Source: an uncultured Neglectibacter sp. (lineage in GTDB: Bacteria; Bacillota; Clostridia; Oscillospirales; Acutalibacteraceae). From it: DNA of 64,000 nucleotides. The notes below the pieces were generated by a model. The model had not been told where the DNA came from. It saw nothing but the letters and a program-made list of their open reading frames with translations, and searched no databases. The position numbers and the translations under genes are program-made. Positions 50,962-59,141 of the stretch are shown in pieces (position 1 is the first letter of the stretch; the number at the start of each line of letters is the position of its first letter). The stretch is from contig CAMNSA010000013.1 in NCBI GenBank assembly GCA_946554335.1, positions 18,085 to 82,084 on the forward strand, given 5' to 3'.

Positions 50962-52643
50962 TAGACGAGGAAAACAACCGTCCTGCCAAAAGCCCGGAAA
51001 GTTTTTCCGCAGGACAGCCAGGAAACGAGCCTGAACGGATCCCGCCGGAGGAAAGAGACCCCTTGGAGACCTGCTCTCCCTGCTGCGAGGTGGAGCCCTT
51101 AGAGCCTGAACTGAGGGAACCGGCCTGGGAGGAGCAGATCCCCTCTGTGCCGCAGGAGGAAGCCGCCCGGCCCTTTGCCCAAGATGGCTTCCCTTCGCAG
51201 GTTCCCCCTGCCGGAACCGCTTTTCCGGGGACCGCGCCCGGCACTCCCTCCGGCTTTTATTCCCAGCCTCAGCCGCCCTATTACACGCCGAGTGGGCCTT
51301 TCCCCTATCCCCAAAACGCGGCGGGCTGCGCTCCAAATCCCGCTTATCCCCCCGCGCCCCAGCTGTGGAATCCCTATCCTCCCATTCCCCAGCCTAAAAA
51401 AAAGCTGCCTCTGGCGCTGAAGGTGTTTTTGTGGATCGCCTCCGCGCTGGCGGCGGGCGCCATTACGGGATTTGTTGGCTTTCTCATTTACAGCGGCGTT
51501 TCCAGCAACTACGCTCCCCCCTACACCCTCCCCTCTCCCAGTGAAGGAGTGCCGGAGGAAGAGGAGGATCCCCCGGAGTACGACGACGGGGTGATCCCTC
51601 CGGACAGCAGCGAAGACGATCCCAACCGTCCCCAGATCGACCTGACCCCCAACCAGGCGGGGATCACCATCGAAAAGAAGCCGGAGGGAGAAGAGCTTTC
51701 CGCTCAGGGCGTCTACGAGAAGGTGGCCAGATCCACCGTGACCGTCTCCTCCTCCCTGACGAGAAACGGCCAGGAAGCCACAAGTACCGGCACCGGGATC
51801 ATCGCCACCTCGGATGGATATATTATCACAAACTCCCATGTGGTCTTTAATTCCAAAAGCACTGCGGTCAAGGTCATCACTCTGGACGGAGAGGAATATG
51901 AAGCCGTCGTAGTAGGCGTGGACCGCACCACGGACCTGGCTGTGATCAAAACCAACGATCACCACTTCACCCCTGCCCAGTTCGGCGACGCGGAAGAGCT
52001 GCATATCGGCGAGTGGGTGATCGCCATCGGGAACCCAGGCGGCGAGCGCTTTTCCAGCTCCCTCACCCGGGGCGTGATCTCCGGGCTGGACCGCATCGTG
52101 GGACAGTACAGCGAAAACGGTATGACCTATATTCAGACAGACGCGGCGATCAACCCGGGAAATTCCGGCGGGCCGCTGCTCAATATGTACGGCCAGGTGG
52201 TGGGCATCAACTCCTCCAAGATTATCACCGAGGGCTATGAGGGCATGGGCTTTGCCATTCCCGTCAGCAAGGCGAAGAGCATCCTGGATGAGCTGCTTTC
52301 CGGGGGCTATGTCAAGGGCCGTACCAGGCTTGGTATCCAGGGCCAGGATGTGACCTCCATGCAGAATATGATGTATGGCATGCCTCAGGGCTTCCAAATT
52401 CAGGTGATCGATGAGGACAGCGCTTTCTCAGGCACCCAGGCCCAGGAGGGAGATATCATCACCGCCATCGACGGTGAAGAGGTCACCGGCCTGAACGACA
52501 TCTCAAACCTGCTGCTGAAATATGCTCCGGGAGACCGGGTCTCCGTCACCCTTTGCAGAGTCTCCCAAACCGGGGCGGGCTTTACCAGGGAGCTTGAAGT
52601 TCAGATCACTCTTCTGGAGGACAGGGGGGAGACCCAGCAATAA
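50958..52643 (+). CDS. HtrA/DegP-like membrane-anchored serine protease with PDZ domain
   Basis: The protein has 561 residues. The first 150 are cytoplasmic, acidic and then proline/tyrosine-rich. One TM segment lies at about 151-178, then an acidic proline-rich linker. The trypsin-like protease domain has its triad at His294 (TNSHVV), Asp326 (TTDLAVI) and Ser403 (GNSGGPLL). A PDZ domain closes the chain (about 450-550, GIQGQDV to AIDGEEVTGL). HtrA enzymes degrade or refold misfolded exported proteins. Overlap with the kinase stop (ATGA) and placement behind a two-component pair resemble CssRS/HtrA control in Bacillus. The window also holds several giant exported proteins that could be clients, which is inference. 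Confidence 0.93.
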   Translation: MIDEENNRPAKSPESFSAGQPGNEPERIPPEERDPLETCSPCCEVEPLEPELREPAWEEQIPSVPQEEAARPFAQDGFPSQVPPAGTAFPGTAPGTPSGFYSQPQPPYYTPSGPFPYPQNAAGCAPNPAYPPAPQLWNPYPPIPQPKKKLPLALKVFLWIASALAAGAITGFVGFLIYSGVSSNYAPPYTLPSPSEGVPEEEEDPPEYDDGVIPPDSSEDDPNRPQIDLTPNQAGITIEKKPEGEELSAQGVYEKVARSTVTVSSSLTRNGQEATSTGTGIIATSDGYIITNSHVVFNSKSTAVKVITLDGEEYEAVVVGVDRTTDLAVIKTNDHHFTPAQFGDAEELHIGEWVIAIGNPGGERFSSSLTRGVISGLDRIVGQYSENGMTYIQTDAAINPGNSGGPLLNMYGQVVGINSSKIITEGYEGMGFAIPVSKAKSILDELLSGGYVKGRTRLGIQGQDVTSMQNMMYGMPQGFQIQVIDEDSAFSGTQAQEGDIITAIDGEEVTGLNDISNLLLKYAPGDRVSVTLCRVSQTGAGFTRELEVQITLLEDRGETQQ

Positions 52644-52646
52644 GCC

Positions 52647-53153
52647 ATGAAAGAGAAAACGGAAAAAACAAACTGTGCCCGGATCCTGGAGCGCATGAAG
52701 ATCCCCTATGAGGCCTTTTCCTATCCCTGTGAAGAGTTTACGGATGGCCTGACGGCAGCCTCTCTTCTGGGACTTCCTCCGGAAGAGGTCTACAAAACCC
52801 TGGTCACAGTGGGAAAAAGCGGACAGCACTATGTATTTGTGGTCCCGGTCGCCCAGGAACTGGATCGAAAGAAGGCCGCCGCCTGTGTGGGAGAAAAATC
52901 CTTGGAGCTGCTGCCCCTCAAGGAGCTGTTTGCCCTCACCGGCTATGTACGAGGCGGCTGTACCGCCGTGGGCATGAAGAGACAATTCCCCACCGTTATC
53001 GACCACAGTGCCAGTGCCAGAAAGAACATTTATGTCAGCGGGGGAAGGATCGGCCTGCAGTTTTCCCTCTCCCCCAAAGATCTGCTTACCGCCTGCGGCG
53101 GGAAGTGGGGTGCTGTCACAACACAGGAGCCTCCTGAGGCTGAAACGCCTTGA
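52647..53153 (+). CDS. ybaK: YbaK/EbsC-type Cys-tRNA(Pro) deacylase
   Basis: The 168-residue protein is of the YbaK/ProX editing-domain fold. It removes cysteine mischarged on tRNA-Pro in trans. Visible family features are an early TNCARILE, VYKTLV with the conserved lysine, the Gly-rich GYVRGGCTAVG segment and the C-terminal GRIGLQFSLSPKDL. It begins 3 bp after the htrA-like stop, so it is translationally coupled and is the last gene of the operon before a strong terminator. Its link to envelope stress is not obvious. Confidence 0.93.
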   Translation: MKEKTEKTNCARILERMKIPYEAFSYPCEEFTDGLTAASLLGLPPEEVYKTLVTVGKSGQHYVFVVPVAQELDRKKAAACVGEKSLELLPLKELFALTGYVRGGCTAVGMKRQFPTVIDHSASARKNIYVSGGRIGLQFSLSPKDLLTACGGKWGAVTTQEPPEAETP

Positions 53154-53192
53154 CGGTCCCCCTTTCGGGACAGCTTCTTTTCCAAAGCACAG

Positions 53193-53230
53193 AAAAAGTC
53201 CGGCGCTCTTTATAGAGCGCCGGACTTTTT
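53193..53230. terminator. Bidirectional terminator between convergent genes
   Basis: A stem of about 15 bp (AAAAAGTCCGGCGCTCT and complement) has A and T tracts on both sides. It ends both the htrA operon and the minus-strand gene stopping at 53238. Confidence 0.9.
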
Positions 53231-53237
53231 GATTTCA

Positions 53238-54635
53238 TCACTTTGGTTCGTTGCGATGGAGGATCTCATCCAGGATCTCATCCGTATCAAAGGAAAGCTG
53301 CCCTTCCTTTTCCGCCTTGGACAGGTGCTTCTGCTCGGGAGCAGCGGTCTGCCGCCGGGGAGCGGAGGTTCTCTGATTTCCAGAGGTCTTCTGTCTCGCA
53401 GGGGCTTCCGGCCGTTCTGCCGACCTGCCGGAAGGAGCCGGCCTGTCAGAAGAACTCGGTCTGCCGGAGGAGGCGGTCTTCCCACCAGAAACCGGCCTTT
53501 CAGCAGGCGCCGGTCTGGCGGAGGAAGCCGGCTTTCCGGTCATAGGCCGCTGTATGATCTGCGGAGGGGTCGCCTGAGCGCGGGCCCCGGAGGTCTGAGG
53601 ACGAGAAGCCTGTTCCTGCCGCGTCCTGGGACGCGGCACGGAAGGAGAGCGAGTCTCCTCAGGAGAGCGAGTCTCCTCAGGAGAGCGAGTCTCCTCGGGA
53701 GCACCAGTCCTCCCGGAAGAACGAATCCCCCCGTTCTCCACAGGCCTGTGCCTGGCGGGAGGAGCGCTGGGCTCCTGGCGCGCCGCGGGCCGCTGCGGGG
53801 CAAGAGAAAATTCTTCCGTATACAGATCCGCCTCTACGGGGAGCAAAGGTGAGGGCTTTAAAGGCCGCTGAGGCGCGGCAGAGGGCGGCGGGACAGCATG
53901 GCGATAGGAGGAGTCATGACGCTCCTGGTTGGCGGCACGGGCCCGCATCTGCCGGTTGCGCTGTTCTGCCTCTTCGATCTGCTCCAACACCTCGTTGCGC
54001 TCATCCTCGGCATATTTTCTGCCCCGGATAAACAGCACCAGCAGCGCAAGAAGTCCGGCGGAGCCGGTGGTGACACAGCCGATCCCCCCATAAAACAGGG
54101 TAAAAGCCAAGGAATTATTTCTCACATTGAGCCGGGCAAAGGTCACATAGTTTGTGCCTGTAATCGGTTCCTCCTCCACAGGAGTCGTCCCAGTATGGAT
54201 CTCCACCTTGTTTCGGTTCGCGGCGGGATTGGGCGTGGAAATAGGCCGGTTGCCCGCGTTGGGCGTTGGAGTGGGGATCGGTGTAGTACGGGGCGTGTCG
54301 ATCACAACGCCGCCCTCGCCCCCCTCCGTTTCCGAAGAAGAGGATTCATCCTCAGAGGAGGTGGAGGAACTGTCAATAGGAGGAGTTTCCGTCACGCTGG
54401 GCGTCTCTGTCACATCGGGAGAAGTAGTGGACACCGGCGTGGGCTCCGGAGTTGGTTCCGGCGTGGGCTCCGGCGTCGGAGTGGCCGGAGCCTCCGATGG
54501 TGCAAAGGAGACAACAGGGCCTACCGTATCTTCCTCCTGACTTCCGGTCGCGCCGGCAAACAGGGGCATCGCCAGCAGCAAAGCGCTTATCAGCACGGGA
54601 ATGATCCGTAATAACCTTCTTTTCTTTTGTTTCAT
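53238..54635 (-). CDS. Proline/threonine-rich membrane protein with long disordered cytoplasmic tail
   Basis: The 465-residue protein belongs to no family I recognise. It has a signal peptide (residues 1-29), an extracytoplasmic Pro/Thr/Ser/Glu-rich stalk with repeated TPEP units (52-66) and PTPTPN, a small ordered stretch before the membrane (ITGTNYVTFARLNVRN), one TM at about 177-203, a coiled-coil-like charged segment (RKYAEDERNEVLEQIEEAE), and a cytoplasmic tail of about 240 residues rich in Pro, Arg, Ser and Ala. A six-residue repeat EETRSP occurs three times, and a defined end motif reads FDTDEILDEILHRNEPK. The layout suggests a wall-membrane-cytoplasm connector. It has its own promoter at 54753-54781. 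Confidence 0.85.
   Translation of the reverse strand: MKQKKRRLLRIIPVLISALLLAMPLFAGATGSQEEDTVGPVVSFAPSEAPATPTPEPTPEPTPEPTPVSTTSPDVTETPSVTETPPIDSSSTSSEDESSSSETEGGEGGVVIDTPRTTPIPTPTPNAGNRPISTPNPAANRNKVEIHTGTTPVEEEPITGTNYVTFARLNVRNNSLAFTLFYGGIGCVTTGSAGLLALLVLFIRGRKYAEDERNEVLEQIEEAEQRNRQMRARAANQERHDSSYRHAVPPPSAAPQRPLKPSPLLPVEADLYTEEFSLAPQRPAARQEPSAPPARHRPVENGGIRSSGRTGAPEETRSPEETRSPEETRSPSVPRPRTRQEQASRPQTSGARAQATPPQIIQRPMTGKPASSARPAPAERPVSGGKTASSGRPSSSDRPAPSGRSAERPEAPARQKTSGNQRTSAPRRQTAAPEQKHLSKAEKEGQLSFDTDEILDEILHRNEPK
53644..53697. repeat. Triple 18-bp tandem repeat inside the proline-rich membrane protein
   Basis: Three units of 18 bp (GGAGAGCGAGTCTCCTCA; the third ends in G) encode EETRSP three times in the tail. 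Unit number could vary by slippage without shifting frame. Confidence 0.9.
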
Positions 54636-54752
54636 AAAGGCATCCCGTCCCTTTCCTTACAATGGGGTCCTTTTTCTTTTTTCGTTAACTTGGGGGGTCC
54701 GGCCTGGCTTTAAGGGCAAGAAAGCCGGAAAACAATAGATATAATCAAGTTT

Positions 54753-54781
54753 ATTTTAGCACGATCACGAAAAAAAAGCAA
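54753..54781 (-). promoter_or_regulatory. Promoter of the proline-rich membrane protein gene
   Basis: On the minus strand TTGCTT (54776-54781), 17-bp spacer, TAAAAT (54753-54758). The leader is about 110 nt. Within the gene-free stretch 54636-55194 the only features seen are this promoter, the 5S gene with its promoter and terminator, and the promoter at 55107. Confidence 0.7.
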
Positions 54782-54827
54782 TGGCAGAATTTTTTATCAA
54801 ACGCCCCGAAAAAATTTTTAAAAAAGC

Positions 54828-54856
54828 TTGCATTTTCAAAAGGCCTGTGATAAGAT
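54828..54856 (+). promoter_or_regulatory. Promoter of orphan 5S copy 2
   Basis: TTGCAT (54828-54833), 17-bp spacer, TAAGAT (54851-54856), about 30 bp before the 5S gene. Confidence 0.8.
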
Positions 54857-54885
54857 AATAAAGCTGTCAGGAAAGACAGCGAAAA

Positions 54886-55001
<116 letters not shown>

Positions 55002-55009
55002 ACACAGAG

Positions 55010-55038
55010 CAGTCGCCCAATAGGGCGGCTGTTTTTTT
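55010..55038 (+). terminator. Terminator of orphan 5S copy 2
   Basis: A 9-bp stem CAGTCGCCC/GGGCGGCTG around AATA is followed by seven T residues. Confidence 0.9.
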
Positions 55039-55106
55039 GCCTCTCTGAAAATGTTTTGCGAAACTCAAAACTCCTTTTTTTCTTTATGTATTTTGCAGGA
55101 AATCCC

Positions 55107-55135
55107 TTGACTTAAAGTGGGTTATGCCGTAAACT
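55107..55135 (+). promoter_or_regulatory. Promoter of the small membrane protein gene at 55195
   Basis: TTGACT (55107-55112), 17-bp spacer, TAAACT (55130-55135). Confidence 0.65.
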
Positions 55136-55194
55136 TAAAGACAAAGAATTCTGTAAACCTGTCCTTTTCGAAGGTGCTGTTATAAGGAGGCTGT

Positions 55195-55776
55195 ATGAAA
55201 AAAGGAAAATTTGGCATTGTGCTCTCCTTTTACGCCATTTTGGCTTTTGCTTTTGTCATTTTGAAAATGCCGGTCCTCGGCGCCCTGCTTTTGTTCTTTG
55301 TGCTGGCTGCCGAGCGGGACGAATGGGTGTGCAGACAAGTAATGGAGGCCTTTTTCCTCTCTGTCAGCGTCTCCTTTGTAAGCTCTGCCCTGGGTTGGAT
55401 CTCCGGGCTTTTCCCCCAATACTTCTTCTTCGACGAAGTTCTTTCCGTGGCCTTTTCGGTCATTTCCGCTCTTTATTATCTCGCTGCGCTTGTTTTCAGT
55501 ATTTTGGCAATTCTGCGGGTCATGAAGGGTCAGGAGGGAAATGTCCCTCTCTGCTCAGATCTGGCGCTGCGTGCCTACGGAAAAAGGAGGCCCCGGCCCG
55601 TGCCCTTCCAGCAGGGTCAGTATCCTCCCCCCTATCCGCCTCAGCAGTCCATGCAGGGCCCCGGGCCGGGAGGCTATCAGGCTCCCTACAACGCTCCTGT
55701 CCCGCCGCCTGAGGGCGCCGCTTTTGTTCCTCCTACTCCCCCTGCACCGCCTGTGAACGGTAACCAGCAGCAATAA
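55195..55776 (+). CDS. Small membrane protein with proline-rich tail, unknown function
   Basis: The 193-residue protein was not recognised as a known family. Three or four hydrophobic segments lie at about residues 7-40, 48-72 and 80-108. The C-terminal 65 residues are rich in Pro, Gln, Gly and Tyr (FQQGQYPPPYPPQQ, then PTPPAPPVNGNQQQ) and look disordered. The start has AAGGAGG 6 bases upstream and its own TTGACT promoter. A likely terminator follows at 55787. Similar proline-rich tails occur in the HtrA-like protein (N-terminal part) and the membrane protein at 53238, but no sequence homology is claimed. Confidence 0.85.
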   Translation: MKKGKFGIVLSFYAILAFAFVILKMPVLGALLLFFVLAAERDEWVCRQVMEAFFLSVSVSFVSSALGWISGLFPQYFFFDEVLSVAFSVISALYYLAALVFSILAILRVMKGQEGNVPLCSDLALRAYGKRRPRPVPFQQGQYPPPYPPQQSMQGPGPGGYQAPYNAPVPPPEGAAFVPPTPPAPPVNGNQQQ

Positions 55777-55786
55777 GAAATTTTCT

Positions 55787-55829
55787 GAAAGGCTCTGGGA
55801 CTCACAAAGAGTTTCGGAGCTTTTCTTTT
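55787..55829 (+). terminator. Probable terminator after the 55195 gene
   Basis: Arms GAAAGGCTCTG and CGGAGCTTTTC pair over 11 positions with two G-U pairs, followed by TTTT. Confidence 0.6.
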
Positions 55830-55913
55830 CCGCGGGGCTTCCCCCAAAAAGGGTCTTATCACACTTAGGGATCTTCACTGAATCAGAAAATAAAGAAAGG
55901 TAAGGAGCAGGCT

Positions 55914-57362
55914 GTGGTCTTTTCATCCCTTGTTTTCCTCTGTGTCTTCTTCCCCTTGCAGATGCTTCTCTACTCTCTGGTGCGAAGCATTGAGGCAAAG
56001 AATACTGTGCTGATCCTTTTTTCTCTGGTGTTTTACGCCTGGGGAGAGCCTTTCTATGTCCTTCTTCTTTTGGGAATGACCTTTGCCGACTGGCTGATCT
56101 CTCAGGGGATCTACCGGTATCGGGGCACAGGGAAAAGCAAGGCCTTTCTGGTTTTGGGCTGTATCGTAGACCTGGGGCTTCTCTCCTTCTTCAAGTACGG
56201 GACCTTTTTCTGCACCAATCTGCAGCGCTTCACCGGGTTTCCCGCCGTCATTCCCCAAATCGCCCTGCCCATCGGCATTTCCTTTTACACCTTTCAGCTT
56301 TTATCCTATCTGGTGGATGTCTACCGGCAGCAGGTGCCTGCCCAAAAGCAGTTCCGCCGTCTCTTTTTATATGTCTCCCTGTTCCATCAGTGCATTGCCG
56401 GCCCCATCGTCCGCTATCAGGATGTCTCCGAGGAGATCCTCTCCCGCAAGGTGGAGGAATCTGATCTGCGCACCGGGATCAACCGCTTCGCAAGCGGTCT
56501 TGCCAAAAAAGTGCTGCTGGCAAATGTCTGCGGAAAGCTGGTGAGCCTCACCCTTCTGGACGGGCTTACGGAGAATCGGGGCGTGAACCTGGCCGCCCTG
56601 GAGAAGACGCCGGCCCTGCTTCTCTGGCTGGGCGCGATCTGCTATATGCTCCAAATTTATCTGGATTTTTCCGCCTACTCCGATATGGCCATCGGCATGG
56701 GCCTGATGGTAGGCTTTCACTATAAAGAGAATTTTGATTATCCCTATCTCTCCCAGTCGATCACCGATTTCTGGAGACGGTGGCATATGTCCCTGTCCAG
56801 CTTTTTCCGGGACTATGTTTACATCCCCCTGGGGGGCAACCGAAAAGGGACTTTGCGCACGGTGCTGAACCTGTTTATCGTGTGGCTTCTGACGGGTATG
56901 TGGCACGGCGCCGGCTGGAATTTTATTTTGTGGGGTCTCTACTACTTTTTCTTCCTGTTCCTGGAAAAATTCCTGATCCCAGGCCTGCAGAAGCTGCCCC
57001 GGGTCTTTGCCCACCTCTACACCCTGGCGGTGGTGTTCTTCGGCTGGATTCTCTTTTACTTTGAAGATTTCACCCAGGCGCTCATTGTAGTGAAGGGGCT
57101 GTTCTGTCTCAACGGCAACTCCTTTACCTCCTTTGAAAGCGTCAACATGGTTTTGAATTACTGCTTCTTCCTGCTGGTGGCGATCCTCGCCTGCACGCCT
57201 CTTGCCCGGCTGCTGTATCACCGCATCTGCTCTTCTACGCAAAAGGGCGCAGTCGTGCTGGGGACCGCGATGGAATGGATCCTGCCGGTGCTCGCTCTTG
57301 TTCTGTCTGTAAGCTTTCTGGTGGGGGACGCTTACGACCCCTTCCTGTATCTGCAATTTTAA
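55914..57362 (+). CDS. MBOAT-family O-acyltransferase (AlgI/DltB-like)
   Basis: The 482-residue polytopic membrane protein has about ten or more hydrophobic segments. Family hallmarks are IGISFYTFQLLSYLVDVYR in the first half, WRRWHMSLSSFFRDYVYIPL, and the catalytic-type histidine at about 331 in MWHGAGWNF. Such proteins pass acyl groups across the membrane to acylate extracellular polysaccharide or peptidoglycan, working with an SGNH-type partner. The start is a GTG at 55914 with TAAGGAG 8 bases upstream; no ATG fits. The following DHHW-family reading frames (57405 and 57846) are the expected partner. Confidence 0.93.
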   Translation: MVFSSLVFLCVFFPLQMLLYSLVRSIEAKNTVLILFSLVFYAWGEPFYVLLLLGMTFADWLISQGIYRYRGTGKSKAFLVLGCIVDLGLLSFFKYGTFFCTNLQRFTGFPAVIPQIALPIGISFYTFQLLSYLVDVYRQQVPAQKQFRRLFLYVSLFHQCIAGPIVRYQDVSEEILSRKVEESDLRTGINRFASGLAKKVLLANVCGKLVSLTLLDGLTENRGVNLAALEKTPALLLWLGAICYMLQIYLDFSAYSDMAIGMGLMVGFHYKENFDYPYLSQSITDFWRRWHMSLSSFFRDYVYIPLGGNRKGTLRTVLNLFIVWLLTGMWHGAGWNFILWGLYYFFFLFLEKFLIPGLQKLPRVFAHLYTLAVVFFGWILFYFEDFTQALIVVKGLFCLNGNSFTSFESVNMVLNYCFFLLVAILACTPLARLLYHRICSSTQKGAVVLGTAMEWILPVLALVLSVSFLVGDAYDPFLYLQF

Positions 57363-57404
57363 CTGAGCTTTCAATTTGAGATTTCAATAAGGAGGGACGG
57401 CTTT

Positions 57405-57776
57405 ATGAAGCACGCAAAAGAGCTGAAAAGAGGTGCGAAGGGAAAGAGCGTTTTCTTTTTTACCACTTTGGTCCTTCTGATGGTGCTGTCTCTCCTGATC
57501 CCCCTGAGGCCCACCGAGTCCCTGGCGGAAAAGCGCAAGCTGGCAGAGTTCCCCGAGATCTCCGCCTCTCAGCTTTTTTCTTCTGATTCCGACCTGCTTT
57601 CCGGGGTCTATTTTGACGATATCGACGCCTGGTTTTCAGACACCTTCCCCTTCCGGGATGTTTTCTTTCAGGTAAATGATCTTGTCCGGAAGGGCTATGG
57701 CCTGAAGGGAACGGAGATCCATGGATCCATTACCCCCGCCAATGATATTCCAGACACCTTCTTTACCGGAGAATAG
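57405..57776 (+). CDS. N-terminal part of a DHHW-family protein (separate or interrupted frame)
   Basis: The 123-residue product has an N-terminal membrane anchor at about 16-34, then motifs typical of the start of DHHW/AlgJ-like proteins: EKRKLAEFPE and FSDTFPFRDVFFQVNDL. It stops at an amber TAG (57774-57776) before any catalytic-type motif. AGGAGGG lies upstream, 42 bp after the MBOAT stop. The catalytic part is encoded by the next gene in the same reading frame. Known members carry both parts in one chain. It may be a stand-alone accessory subunit, or the front of a protein broken by a nonsense codon. Confidence 0.75.
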   Translation: MKHAKELKRGAKGKSVFFFTTLVLLMVLSLLIPLRPTESLAEKRKLAEFPEISASQLFSSDSDLLSGVYFDDIDAWFSDTFPFRDVFFQVNDLVRKGYGLKGTEIHGSITPANDIPDTFFTGE

Positions 57777-57807
57777 CCAGCGGGAAAACCCGAACTGCGG
57801 CTTTTTT
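57775..57807 (+). terminator. Possible terminator overlapping the amber stop
   Basis: A bulged stem (AGC/GCT, CAG/CTG, CGGG/CCCG around AAAA) begins within the TAG codon and is followed by six T residues at 57802-57807. If real, it separates the two DHHW frames at transcription level. Confidence 0.45.
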
Positions 57808-57845
57808 CGCTTTTCACACTAATAGGAAATGAGGTTTTGCTGTTT

Positions 57846-59084
57846 ATGGAAAGAGAGTATGTTTCCCACCGGGCTTCTTCTGCCCGCCGCCCCACCCGCT
57901 CTTCCCCCTATCGGAAAAGAAATACTCACCGGAGAAACGGGCCGCCTCCCATTTTGTTTTTGGGGATCGTCCTCATTGTGGTCATCGTTCTGGCGGTGGT
58001 TTTAGTGGTCAAGTTAAGGGGTGGGAAAGAACCGGGAGAAGCCCCTGTCTCTTCCCTTTCCTCTGCTTCCTCCATCGCGGACTCCTCCGAAAACTCTAAG
58101 CTGGGCTCTTCCAGCCAGCTCCCCTCCTCTGAGTCCTCTTCCCAGACCCCTGTCACGCCTCCTCCGGAGAAGGATGTGACCGGTCTTCCCACCGAGCAGA
58201 TTGACTCCATCCTCCGGGTGGGAAACAGCGGTTATGAGTACTACAACTTCAACGAGGATATTGCCAATCAGTACATCACGGCTATCACAGACGCCGGCAC
58301 AGCCCTCTCCGGCAGCGCGGCCGTTTATGATATGGTAATCCCCACCAGCATGGATATCGTGCTTCCGGAGAAGTTCTTAAAGGGGATCAATACCTCTGAC
58401 CAGAAAAAGGCCATTGAGTACTTATACGGCTCCATCGGGGCCATTAACCCCTCGGTAAAGACGGTCCCCATCTTTGACGCGCTGAAGCTGCACAACAATG
58501 AGGAGCTTTATTTTCGTACTGACCATCACTGGACTCAGCTGGGCGCCTATTACGCTTACGCGGAGTTCTGCAAGGCGAAGGGCGTAGACGCGGTGCCTCT
58601 GGACCAGTTCGACAAAAAGGATTACGGCGATTACCTGGGCACCTTCTACTCTCAGGATTCCGCCCTGGGCGAGGAGCCGGACCGGCTGATCGCCTATATC
58701 CCCCGGGCCGATGTCTCCGTGACCATTACGGAGCAGGAGGGCACCGTGCTGGAGGATTGGCCTCTGATCGCTGACGGCAACTCCTACAGTACTGATATGA
58801 AGTATCTCATCTACATCGGCGGAGATCAGCCCTATGAGGAGATCGAAAATAAGGACCTAAATGATGGGTCCGCCTGCCTGGTGATCAAGGAATCCTTCGG
58901 AAACGCCTTCGTGCCCTTCCTTGTAAACCATTATCAGTATGTCTATGTGGTAGATTACCGCTACTATGAGGGGAATATCAGCGCCCTGTGCACAGAAAAA
59001 AATGTGAATGATGTGCTGTTCCTCAATAACATTTCCATGACCAGAAATGAAGAGCTGGTGGACGCCATCTCTGAGAAATTCTGA
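57846..59084 (+). CDS. DHHW-family (AlgX/AlgJ-like SGNH-type) protein, catalytic part with its own membrane anchor
   Basis: The 412-residue product has a basic cytoplasmic N-terminus (Arg-rich, 1-34), one TM at about 35-56, a Ser-rich linker to about 107, then a domain with FRTDHHWTQLGAYYAY (Asp226, His227, His228, Trp229) and VIKESFGNAFVPF (Ser350). By analogy with AlgX (Asp-x-His-Trp and a downstream Ser), these are likely catalytic residues for O-acetyl transfer on extracellular polymer, partnering the MBOAT protein. Start choice is uncertain: ATG 57846 has only GAGG 11 bases upstream, and TTG 57837 follows AGGA. The frame is continuous with the gene at 57405 except for one TAG. Confidence 0.8.
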   Translation: MEREYVSHRASSARRPTRSSPYRKRNTHRRNGPPPILFLGIVLIVVIVLAVVLVVKLRGGKEPGEAPVSSLSSASSIADSSENSKLGSSSQLPSSESSSQTPVTPPPEKDVTGLPTEQIDSILRVGNSGYEYYNFNEDIANQYITAITDAGTALSGSAAVYDMVIPTSMDIVLPEKFLKGINTSDQKKAIEYLYGSIGAINPSVKTVPIFDALKLHNNEELYFRTDHHWTQLGAYYAYAEFCKAKGVDAVPLDQFDKKDYGDYLGTFYSQDSALGEEPDRLIAYIPRADVSVTITEQEGTVLEDWPLIADGNSYSTDMKYLIYIGGDQPYEEIENKDLNDGSACLVIKESFGNAFVPFLVNHYQYVYVVDYRYYEGNISALCTEKNVNDVLFLNNISMTRNEELVDAISEKF

Positions 59085-59094
59085 TCGAGCATAG

Positions 59095-59130
59095 AAAAAA
59101 CCGGAAGGCCTTTGGCCTTCCGGTTTTTTT
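59095..59130. terminator. Bidirectional terminator after the DHHW gene
   Basis: A 10-bp GC-rich stem CCGGAAGGCC/GGCCTTCCGG with loop TTT is flanked by six A residues and seven T residues. It also serves the convergent gene ending at 59142. Confidence 0.93.
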
Positions 59131-59141
59131 AGGTTCCGGTC

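Noticed and set aside
57405..59084. Simple frameshift splitting the DHHW gene
   Set aside because: Both parts are in the same frame. The separation is an in-frame TAG, and the second part has its own TM anchor.
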